Of a stretch of 34,747 bases of DNA, positions 16,897 to 23,509 are shown one piece after another. The notes beneath the pieces were generated by a model. The model searched no databases and was not told where the DNA came from. It worked only from the letters and a program-made list of their open reading frames with translations. Origin of the DNA: a virus. The stretch is from positions 1 through 34,747 of the IMG/VR virus record IMGVR_UViG_3300027917_000105. One strand, written 5' to 3'. A program made the translations under genes and the position numbers. Each line of letters starts with the position of its first letter. Positions within the stretch are counted from its first letter, which is position 1.

Positions 16897-17313
16897 CTAA
16901 TCACGCTGCCCTTCTATGGTTGTGGCCAAAACCACTACCAGTGAAAAGTATTGTCCCACTTGGCCAGACGGATGAACTTTCTCTATCCTGTACCTCCTAG
17001 ACCACCAAGTGATTTCGGCATCCACATCTAGCCACTCGCCTTCCGAAGCACTTGGAAATTTCCTGTCCATCTCCAATTTGGAAAACAGGAATGCCACGTC
17101 ATATCGTTCATCGTTACCGATGACCGAAATTTGTTCTTGTGTTGGATTAAGAATCGCTCGGCCCGTCAAAGACACACCGGTACCAAACGTTTTTGTTCGT
17201 TGTTTGTAAATGTCAGTAGAACCAGTGACGTACGGGTAATAAACGATGGCTGTTGTCTTGTGAGCAGCAATCACCTCATCAACCATGTTCAGGATTTGCG
17301 TCTCAGTATACAT
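16897..17313 (-). CDS. Probable head closure / stopper protein
   Basis: 138 residues, with the start codon directly next to the upstream stop (TAG-ATG at 17313). After a helical start (MYTETQILNMVDEVIAAHKTTA) the protein is strand-rich: IVYYPYVTGSTDIYKQRTK, then GRAILNPTQEQISVIGNDERYD, DAEITWWSRRYRIEKVHPSGQ and a final strand. Such small beta-barrel proteins between the adaptor and gp10-like genes usually close the connector after packaging. The family itself is not certain. Confidence 0.6.
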   Translation of the reverse strand: MYTETQILNMVDEVIAAHKTTAIVYYPYVTGSTDIYKQRTKTFGTGVSLTGRAILNPTQEQISVIGNDERYDVAFLFSKLEMDRKFPSASEGEWLDVDAEITWWSRRYRIEKVHPSGQVGQYFSLVVVLATTIEGQRD

Positions 17314-18090
17314 CTACGTGACCGTCACCGTCAGAAGGTTGCTGTTGGTTTTCAGCAGATTGCCGTTGACCGTTTTTACTCGATAGTAGTACGTGCCAGC
17401 CGCCAGTCCCTCATCAGTAAAAGTGACGTCGTGATTGTCCGCAAAGTATGCGATCCGCTCCTCATTTGTCATGGATGAATCAGTGTCCCGCCAAACTTCG
17501 TACGCACCGAAAGTTTCGTCGTACCAAGTAGACCAGGTCAAAGCCACGTCAGAACCTGTTACAACAGCAGAAACAGTCACCGCAGACGGACCTTCGTCCA
17601 AGTCGTACTTACGCCATCCACCGGTCGATAATGAAATCCGTTTGAGGTAGCCAGTCTGGATCTCGGCAGCATTCGAACTTCCACCGACATGTGCGATCTC
17701 GGAGTCATACTCGTCCTGCAGACGATTCGCGAGCTTGATCCACGTATCGGCGGCCTCATCCGCCGACGCTGCATCGCCCTCTACTTCGAGATCAGGAACT
17801 TTGATCGAGTGGAAAGTTGCATCACCGGCATCGGTTTCGTCACCGTCAGTATCCACATGTCCGGCTGCCCGGATATAGCACATCTCGATAGCAGCAAGTT
17901 TGACGAGAAGAAAGACTCGATGTGCAGGAACATCTTCTGCTGAAGTATATGTGGCGTCGAAATCATGACTGAGCTTGCTGAGCCCAAACTCAATGGCGTC
18001 GATATAAAAATCGTCTGCGTACTTTACGTACTCGCCATAGTCCGCAACTCGTCGGCGAACCTTGCTAATGACTTCTGTTTGTGTCGCCAC
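17314..18090 (-). CDS. Head-tail adaptor with C-terminal fibronectin III domain
   Basis: 258 residues, GTG start at 18090. Residues 1-130 are a mostly helical adaptor-like part (QTEVISKVRRRVADYGEYVKY, then EFGLSKLSHDF, and a helix with HRVFLLVKLAAIEMCYIRAAG). Residues about 168-258 form a fibronectin type III domain: PSAVTVSAVVTGSDVALTWS, FGAYEVWRDTDSSM, GLAAGTYYYRVKTVNG and a last strand LLTVTV. FnIII domains on phage structural proteins usually sit on the virion surface and may bind carbohydrates. Their presence on a neck adaptor is uncommon in my experience. The adaptor role is inferred from position between capsid and neck genes. Confidence 0.72.
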   Translation of the reverse strand: MATQTEVISKVRRRVADYGEYVKYADDFYIDAIEFGLSKLSHDFDATYTSAEDVPAHRVFLLVKLAAIEMCYIRAAGHVDTDGDETDAGDATFHSIKVPDLEVEGDAASADEAADTWIKLANRLQDEYDSEIAHVGGSSNAAEIQTGYLKRISLSTGGWRKYDLDEGPSAVTVSAVVTGSDVALTWSTWYDETFGAYEVWRDTDSSMTNEERIAYFADNHDVTFTDEGLAAGTYYYRVKTVNGNLLKTNSNLLTVTVT

Positions 18091-18097
18091 GCGTCAC

Positions 18098-18427
18098 TCA
18101 TTCCACCAAGCCACAAGACCGCAAATAAGCAATCTGAGGCTCAGTGGCCGTTACTGATTTCCCCTTGATCAAGTGAAACCATTGACCACAAAATTTCGAG
18201 GCCGTCTTCAGAGCCACCGTAGTCCTCAAAGACTGAGCCACATCAGAAGGATGCGCTTTCTTCAATTTCGCCACCTTTTCAGGTGGTGGTGGTTCAACGT
18301 CCTCGGGTTTTACCTTCTGAACACGTTTGGGTACGATCTTCGTCTCAACAGCCTTTTCTTCCGGGGCTGCGACCTTTTCGTCAGCCTCATTTTTCTCGAC
18401 CGGAATCCGTTTTCTTGTTTTCGGCAT
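18098..18427 (-). CDS. Small hypothetical head-region protein with Pro/Lys-rich arm
   Basis: 109 residues, ATG at 18427 after GAGGAG and seven bases. The first 60 residues are Lys/Glu/Pro/Val-rich and probably disordered (PEDVEPPPPEKVAKLKKA). The last 45 form a compact end (KFCGQWFHLIKGKSVTATEP then IAYLRSCGLVE), the kind of short domain seen in small phage proteins next to capsid genes. I do not recognise its function; a capsid accessory or neck role is possible. It lies 90 bp downstream of the capsid gene. Confidence 0.75.
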   Translation of the reverse strand: MPKTRKRIPVEKNEADEKVAAPEEKAVETKIVPKRVQKVKPEDVEPPPPEKVAKLKKAHPSDVAQSLRTTVALKTASKFCGQWFHLIKGKSVTATEPQIAYLRSCGLVE

Positions 18428-18517
18428 TGAGTACTCCTCTTAAAAGTGGGATTGGTCCCCCGATAACACGGCAACCGCTAATGCACCGGGAGACCGTTCC
18501 CAACGCAATGCACGTAC

Positions 18518-19480
18518 CTACACGGTCTCCAGGCGGACAATGAAATCGTCTTCGAGGATTCCCGCGCCCATGATCGAGTACCATGCCAGACCGTGCTTTC
18601 GGCCATAGTCCATGACCCCACCGTCTCGCATCTCGACCGGAAGGGCGAGAGCCTTGCCAACGGCACTGTCGGCGAACATGAGTGACTCGTACACATTGGC
18701 AGCTACCGCGCCTCCCGTGGCCGCGCCGACGAGGGCAGCGAGATAACCGGGATCGACACTCGCTGCCGCACCGTTCCGGCTGTGCGTGGTGCCGACGAAG
18801 ATCACGTCTTCCCAGCGCCCCAGCTCGCCATTGAACAGCGCTCGTGTGTTCGCGTAATTTTGAGCAGCAACCCAATCGGGGTCACGCTTGAGATACGCGG
18901 CCTGGTGCGGATGCACGAAGCACACGTAGAAGTCACCCATGAACTTGGGCGCATTGTTGGTTTGCAGGATTTCGACAGCCTGTCGAATGATCTCGACGTC
19001 GAAATAATCGGTCGCACCGTCCATGGCAGCACGACTGGCTTTGTTGCCACCGTACACCACGTTCGTGGCGGCCCCGAGGGCATCCCGAAGCATCAGGTCA
19101 TTGACTACCGCGTAGTCACGACCGAGCAAGACAGCGGCCTCGGCCAAAACATCGTCATACGACGTCTGGACCAGCTTCTCGGATACGCCAACGGCATTCC
19201 CCCATTCAGTGACGGAAATCGCCCGCTGCGTCGCCGTCATGTTTCCCTCGACCATGGCCACCGACTCGGTGAGTTCCCCACCACGATTCAGGTTGTTGTA
19301 CCTGTTCATCGTGATTGTTTGGCCGGGTTGCACGGTGAGTTCGGTCTTTTTGACTGCGAACTCCTCGAACTTCATGACCCCGAGAGCTTCGTGCTCGATG
19401 TCCATCGAGTAGACATCGAGAATCGCCTGCGGCAGGGCAACGAAGTCACCCGCCGTATGCACGCCAGAATATGCTGCCAT
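18518..19480 (-). CDS. Major capsid protein, N4-gp56 family
   Basis: 320 residues, ATG at 19480 with GAGGAGG upstream. The pattern is that of the N4-gp56 major capsid family: an early FVALPQAILDVYSMDIEHEAL, the long strand pair TVQPGQTITMNRYNNLNRGGELTE (E-loop region), QRAISVTEWGNAVGVSEKLVQ, a spine helix with LGRDYAVVNDLMLRDALG, then FYVCFVHPHQAAYLKRDPDW and the end GRKHGLAWYSIMGAGILEDDFIVRLE. It assembles the HK97-fold shell. The scaffold gene is immediately upstream. Codon use appears more GC-rich than in neighbouring small genes, consistent with high expression. Confidence 0.93.
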   Translation of the reverse strand: MAAYSGVHTAGDFVALPQAILDVYSMDIEHEALGVMKFEEFAVKKTELTVQPGQTITMNRYNNLNRGGELTESVAMVEGNMTATQRAISVTEWGNAVGVSEKLVQTSYDDVLAEAAVLLGRDYAVVNDLMLRDALGAATNVVYGGNKASRAAMDGATDYFDVEIIRQAVEILQTNNAPKFMGDFYVCFVHPHQAAYLKRDPDWVAAQNYANTRALFNGELGRWEDVIFVGTTHSRNGAAASVDPGYLAALVGAATGGAVAANVYESLMFADSAVGKALALPVEMRDGGVMDYGRKHGLAWYSIMGAGILEDDFIVRLETV

Positions 19481-19515
19481 TGGTTTTCCTCCTCAAAAGG
19501 TGATTTGGGCGGTTT

Positions 19516-20286
19516 TTAAGTTGTCCACCCTGCTTTTGTTTTCGCGTCCTCTAACAATTCCTGACGACGCCGTTCGTATTCATCACCTTTGAGCCGTGCC
19601 ACTGCCTGCCGATTTTGGGGTGTTATTACCGGAGTAGGACCTCTACCCTGAGAACCGTCTGTCGACATAGGTTGGGGAAGGTCGTTGGCTAACTCCTTGC
19701 GTATCTGCTCACGCAAAGATTCTTCGATCGCTTTTTCCCGTTTCTTCGCAGCTTCTATTGAAGCATCGATTTCAGACTCAGAAGATCCCGAAACAAGCTC
19801 AACTAGCGAAACTTGGGCCTCGCGTAGTTTCTCTGCTTTGTATGCTTTGAGTTCCTGTTCACGGATCTTCATTGTCGCTGACTCAACGGAAGCTTCGAAG
19901 GCTTTCTGAAGTTTCTCGTTCTGTTCCCGCAGTTGGCTCAGCTCTTCGTTGACTGATTTGAATTCGGACGAACGTCCTTCACGAAGAGCATCTCGATCTG
20001 CCTCGATCTCTTTTCGCATAGCCTCTAGTTCAGCCAATTTTGTTTGGTACTCCTCGTTCGCTTTCTTCAAGGACTCCAATTTTGAGAAGACTTTTTTCTT
20101 CTCGTCGGCTCTGGCTTTTTCGATCAAGTCAGTGATCTGCTCTTCAGCAAAAACTTTTTGTGTCTTTGGTGGATCTGCCGATTGTGACTGCGGGTCTTTA
20201 TTCTGTGTCTGCGTCGAAGTGTCCGAATCACTACTCGGTTGACTCTTCGCCTGCGAATCTTGAATATTTTTCGTGTCGTCTCCCAT
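19516..20286 (-). CDS. Capsid scaffolding protein
   Basis: I use ATG at 20286 (256 residues) because GGAGGA lies just upstream; a TTG at 20298 would place the start inside the Shine-Dalgarno itself. The first 50 residues are Ser/Gln/Asp-rich and disordered. From about residue 50 to 190 the protein is one long charged coiled coil (LEAMRKEIEADRDALREGRSS, NEELSQLREQNEKLQKAFEAS). The C-terminus is basic (RQAVARLKGDEYERRRQELL) and could bind the capsid. This shape and its place directly before the major capsid gene are typical of scaffold proteins. No protease domain is present. Confidence 0.87.
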   Translation of the reverse strand: MGDDTKNIQDSQAKSQPSSDSDTSTQTQNKDPQSQSADPPKTQKVFAEEQITDLIEKARADEKKKVFSKLESLKKANEEYQTKLAELEAMRKEIEADRDALREGRSSEFKSVNEELSQLREQNEKLQKAFEASVESATMKIREQELKAYKAEKLREAQVSLVELVSGSSESEIDASIEAAKKREKAIEESLREQIRKELANDLPQPMSTDGSQGRGPTPVITPQNRQAVARLKGDEYERRRQELLEDAKTKAGWTT

Positions 20287-20335
20287 ATTATCCTCCAATA
20301 TCTTTTCGCGATGTCTTTGTTATATCTTTGTGCTG

Positions 20336-20527
20336 TTACGCGAGACGTGGATCTCGCACCGGTTTCGTCAGTCCGGATTTGTCATTGGGATTTCCCGTGT
20401 TGCCTCCGTTGGCAACTTTCCCTGTTTTTCGTTGCCCCTTGGAATACGGGAATGTTTTTGACGATCCCCGATCCATGTCGGTTTGGCCCTGATTGCCGCC
20501 GCCGACTCGTCCTGCGCTGTTAGCCAT
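20336..20527 (-). CDS. Small Gly/Asn/Lys-rich protein
   Basis: 63 residues starting at ATG 20527 with a perfect AAGGAGGT five bases upstream. The sequence is disordered-looking and basic (MANSAGRVGGGNQGQTDMD, then SKGQRKTGKVANGGNTGNP). There is no recognised domain. It is the first gene after the 20559-20587 promoter and lies just before the scaffold gene, so it may be a small capsid accessory. The strong ribosome binding site suggests real, efficient translation. Confidence 0.7.
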   Translation of the reverse strand: MANSAGRVGGGNQGQTDMDRGSSKTFPYSKGQRKTGKVANGGNTGNPNDKSGLTKPVRDPRLA

Positions 20528-20558
20528 TTTTGACCTCCTTGTAAAAGTACTCTCTTTG

Positions 20559-20587
20559 AGTATCTGAGGACAGCCCTCTTACGTCAA
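20559..20587 (-). promoter_or_regulatory. Sigma70-like promoter before scaffold/capsid genes
   Basis: TTGACG (20587-20582), a 17-bp spacer and GATACT (20564-20559) lie in the 88-bp gap before the 63-residue gene. The spacer holds a small inverted repeat (GAGG/CCTC at 20566-20578), a possible operator but short enough to be chance. It would raise scaffold and capsid transcription above that of terL and portal. Confidence 0.6.
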
Positions 20588-20615
20588 GTTTAAGCTGACC
20601 TCTTTGAATCTTTAT

Positions 20616-20891
20616 TTAATGATTAGCACTCTCTTGGTTGGAATTCAACAATCCTAGTGCTTCTTCTATGGAAAATATGGTGGCTTCTATTGAAGATCTT
20701 TTGCGCAAGAAGAACAAAAAATCGCTCGAAGTTTTTCTGTTGTGGCCCGTGGACTTTAAGTGCTGGAGCTTTAGATAGCACAATCTAAGCTCAATATATG
20801 CCGATTGAAGACATTCGGATAAGGAACCTATTTCGCGAGGTTCATTAAAATTGAAGGACGGAAATTCCAGTTCACTTCGTGTTTTTTTCAT
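20616..20891 (-). CDS. Small hypothetical protein of atypical composition
   Basis: 91 residues from ATG 20891, which overlaps the MuF-like stop as ATGA; a GTG at 20915 would add eight residues. The protein is helical: CLQSAYIELRLCYLKLQHLK, then a basic loop and IEATIFSIEEALGLLNSN. Its DNA is visibly more AT-rich than the head genes on both sides, with codons such as TTT, ATT and AAA more frequent. No domain recognised. Placed between MuF-like and capsid genes and followed by its own promoter, it looks like a later insertion. Confidence 0.65.
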   Translation of the reverse strand: MKKTRSELEFPSFNFNEPREIGSLSECLQSAYIELRLCYLKLQHLKSTGHNRKTSSDFLFFLRKRSSIEATIFSIEEALGLLNSNQESANH

Positions 20892-21823
20892 CTGATTAAT
20901 GGCTCCGCGTAGCACTTACACCATGGATGTGGATACGAAGGCCAATCTGAAAGCTGGTGCAAACCTTCCAAAAGAATTCCGGCACCACCATCCGGTGTTT
21001 GCGCTAAATACCGGGCAATGTCTGGATCTTCGTTGGCGGCCAACACTTCGCAGATTTCGTTTCCTCCGTACCACGGATGAGCAGGACTCAGTCTCCAGTA
21101 AGCCAAGCCAATTCCAGAAGCTTTCATTATTTCCGTCTCTACAGCGTTTGTAATCCGAGCCTGCTCCGCCACAAAAAGACCCATCGTCTTTTTCGTTGCG
21201 CTGCCACCAGCTATCGGTGTTCGCCCAAAACGATAATGAGTCAGTGTCGCTCGCACGCCTGACGTAATTTTTTCTTTTGCTGGTTCCCGATAAGTACCGT
21301 TGATTATCTTTGTAAGCGTACCCTGATGTTCAACCTGAATACGTTGCAGTCGTTTCAAATACGTCACGCCAGATCCTACCGGAAAATCACTGTCGATAGC
21401 CAAAAGTGCATTTTCAACAATGGCTTTCAACTCCGCCTGCACCGGAGTTGTCACTCCTCGGGAACGGAGAAATGCCACTTGAGCTTTTGCTGCCCGTTGC
21501 ACGGCTGCCCGCAAGCGCCGACGAAAATCGGTGTCCATATGAGCCAAAATAGGTCCCAACTCCCGCTGCACTTTGTTGGTCAGCACTTTTCTAGACGACG
21601 CCAGCAGTCCAGTTTTGTCCTGGAGATACCTTTCTTCTTGGGAAATTATCGGTTTGAGTGCAAAGAAAAACTCGGAAAGATATTTGCGGAGATACCTCGC
21701 ATTCGAAAACCAGAGTGCCAAAAACGCCATACGCGCAGCACTCAGTTCTTCATCTCCTTGGTCTTGTATTGAGGGGTCTGCCGTTTCCCAAGCAGCGGGG
21801 TTTCGTTGGTTGATCGCCGCCAT
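20888..21823 (-). CDS. MuF-like minor head protein
   Basis: 311 residues, ATG at 21823 two bases after the portal stop. The N-terminal 200 residues are helical (SNARYLRKYLSEFFFALKPI, DTDFRRRLRAAVQRAAKAQVAF). The C-terminal part has the Mu F-type signature: TNAVETEIMKASGIGLAYWR, then ending SYPHPWCKCYAEPL, with an intervening EICEVLAANE. These proteins sit inside or on the portal side of the procapsid and are encoded right after the portal, as here. No toxin domain is fused at the C-terminus. Confidence 0.8.
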   Translation of the reverse strand: MAAINQRNPAAWETADPSIQDQGDEELSAARMAFLALWFSNARYLRKYLSEFFFALKPIISQEERYLQDKTGLLASSRKVLTNKVQRELGPILAHMDTDFRRRLRAAVQRAAKAQVAFLRSRGVTTPVQAELKAIVENALLAIDSDFPVGSGVTYLKRLQRIQVEHQGTLTKIINGTYREPAKEKITSGVRATLTHYRFGRTPIAGGSATKKTMGLFVAEQARITNAVETEIMKASGIGLAYWRLSPAHPWYGGNEICEVLAANEDPDIARYLAQTPDGGAGILLEGLHQLSDWPSYPHPWCKCYAEPLIR

Positions 21824-21825
21824 GG

Positions 21826-23430
21826 TTATTCGTCACGCAAATCGTCTTCCATCAGATCGTTGTCGATCTTCTCTCCGCGCGTCTCGTTCGCGCCACCTCG
21901 ATTGAGCTGAAATTTACCGTTGTCCTCTACCGTGCGTGCCGAGGGCTGGAACATGGACTCCATCTCTTCCTGTGCCTCCTTGTCAGCAGCCTTCAGCATG
22001 TCTTTTATTTCAGCCTGGGAGTACCCCATCTTTTCTAACTCATGTCGGCGAGCCGTCAACCTCAAGGCCAAACGCTCCTTCGACATTTCCAGCTCCCGTC
22101 GCTCATCCTGTGGCAACGGATCAGGAAACACAATTTCATTCCGATATTTGTTGCCCTGTAGCCCCTTGAGCTGTTTACGAAAAGTCGAATTTCCGATCTC
22201 AGTAATTTGCATAATAATGCGATTTATCAGCCGCAACCCAAGACCGTACGTCAAGACTTTGAGATCACGTTTGTCGAGCAACGGCAGATACTGAAGCTGG
22301 AGCGCTACCCCGGAAGGGGGCACTGAGCCCTCGAATTTTCCCAGGGATTGTTCAGTAGTTCCTGACAACTCAAGAATCGCCGACCGAATCGAAGAATAGT
22401 GTTTCTGGGCGGCAACAAGATCACCATCCAACTGCAAATTCTCAGCCTTGGCATTTTCTGGCAGAGCCCAAATACGATTGGCCCCTTTTTCCAAATCCTT
22501 GAGTTTGGCCCCGTACAATACGGTCGTAGGAGACCCGTGATAATTGATGATGTCCGAAATATCAGTGGCTTTTTCGTTCAGCTCTTTGTTCAAGTCGATG
22601 ATGTCAGCCAGGTCTGAAATTCCGTAATACTCACCAGACAACGGATAATTCGGGATATGCACCACAGGAATATCACCCAGCGGATTTTCCCTCTCCTCGA
22701 CCAAAACCTTGTTCTCGAAATACCGCACCATCGACGGCGCAATTTTCTGCTTGGTTCGGCGATCGTACCTAGCAGAGATCCATTCTTCGGCCATCATGAC
22801 CATTTCAACAGGAGCCATGAGCTTGGGATTTCTCCGGGCATACGGGCCGACCATGGCCGACAGGTCCGACTCTCGGTATGTCGGATTCACGATGAGAATT
22901 CGCTTGAGCTTTTTCTTGTCCACTCCGTGTGGGCCACCAAATTCTGGAAAGCATAGATGCGAAGGAATGAGGTCGACTTTGGCGTACGGCTCTTCGAGCG
23001 GATCGGTTGTGTCCCAAGCCACGCGGGCAAAAACATCACCTGTCACCGCTCCACCCTGAGCGGCCTCTATCATCCAGAGACTCTTATTGTTCTTCCTCCA
23101 CGTTTCTTCGAGCATAACACGAACAAAATCTCGATCTTCTTTGTCATCATGTTCTGTCGTAGGATCGTCAGGAATGACCACCTTGAAACCTTTTTTGAAC
23201 GTGAAACCGTTGTGAAGATCGATAACTCTTCGGCAGTAATTAAACGTAAGAACCGGGTCACTATCGCTCCGAGAATACGACCAATGCCGTCCCAAATAGT
23301 ATAGCCAATACCTCCGATATGCCATTAGTCGTCGGCTGTGCGTCCTGTTGATGTCGTCCTCGAAGAACAACTCGAAGGTACTCGAAATGGCATGAGAAGC
23401 AGTCGGAGTTGGGTTCGTATAAGTGCCCAC
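21826..23430 (-). CDS. Portal protein (SPP1 gp6-type)
   Basis: 534 residues, GTG start at 23430 with GGAGG upstream. It has the portal pattern: RRLMAYRRYWLYYLGRHWSY, then LTFNYCRRVIDLHNGFTFKKG, the wing strand pair (FARVAWDTTDPLEEPYAKVDL), PVVHIPNYPLSGEYYGISDL with ADIIDLNKELNEKATDI and the channel helices including SGTTEQSLGKFEGSVPPSGVA. A charged, Glu-rich C-terminus (LEKMGYSQAEIKDMLKAADKE) ends the protein. It forms the dodecameric ring through which TerL pumps DNA. It follows terL after an 80-bp gap. Confidence 0.92.
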   Translation of the reverse strand: MGTYTNPTPTASHAISSTFELFFEDDINRTHSRRLMAYRRYWLYYLGRHWSYSRSDSDPVLTFNYCRRVIDLHNGFTFKKGFKVVIPDDPTTEHDDKEDRDFVRVMLEETWRKNNKSLWMIEAAQGGAVTGDVFARVAWDTTDPLEEPYAKVDLIPSHLCFPEFGGPHGVDKKKLKRILIVNPTYRESDLSAMVGPYARRNPKLMAPVEMVMMAEEWISARYDRRTKQKIAPSMVRYFENKVLVEERENPLGDIPVVHIPNYPLSGEYYGISDLADIIDLNKELNEKATDISDIINYHGSPTTVLYGAKLKDLEKGANRIWALPENAKAENLQLDGDLVAAQKHYSSIRSAILELSGTTEQSLGKFEGSVPPSGVALQLQYLPLLDKRDLKVLTYGLGLRLINRIIMQITEIGNSTFRKQLKGLQGNKYRNEIVFPDPLPQDERRELEMSKERLALRLTARRHELEKMGYSQAEIKDMLKAADKEAQEEMESMFQPSARTVEDNGKFQLNRGGANETRGEKIDNDLMEDDLRDE

Positions 23431-23509
23431 GATAACCTCCTAATGAGTGAACTCTCTGTGCTCATCCTCTAGTTTTACAACGAATCGCCTGTATTTCCTA
23501 ACAACGGGA

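Noticed and set aside
18442-18460. Hairpin plus T4 after the capsid gene, possible terminator
   Set aside because: The stem is only GGGA/TCCC with four T residues separated from it by AC; too weak to call. The rest of the 90-bp gap shows nothing clearer.
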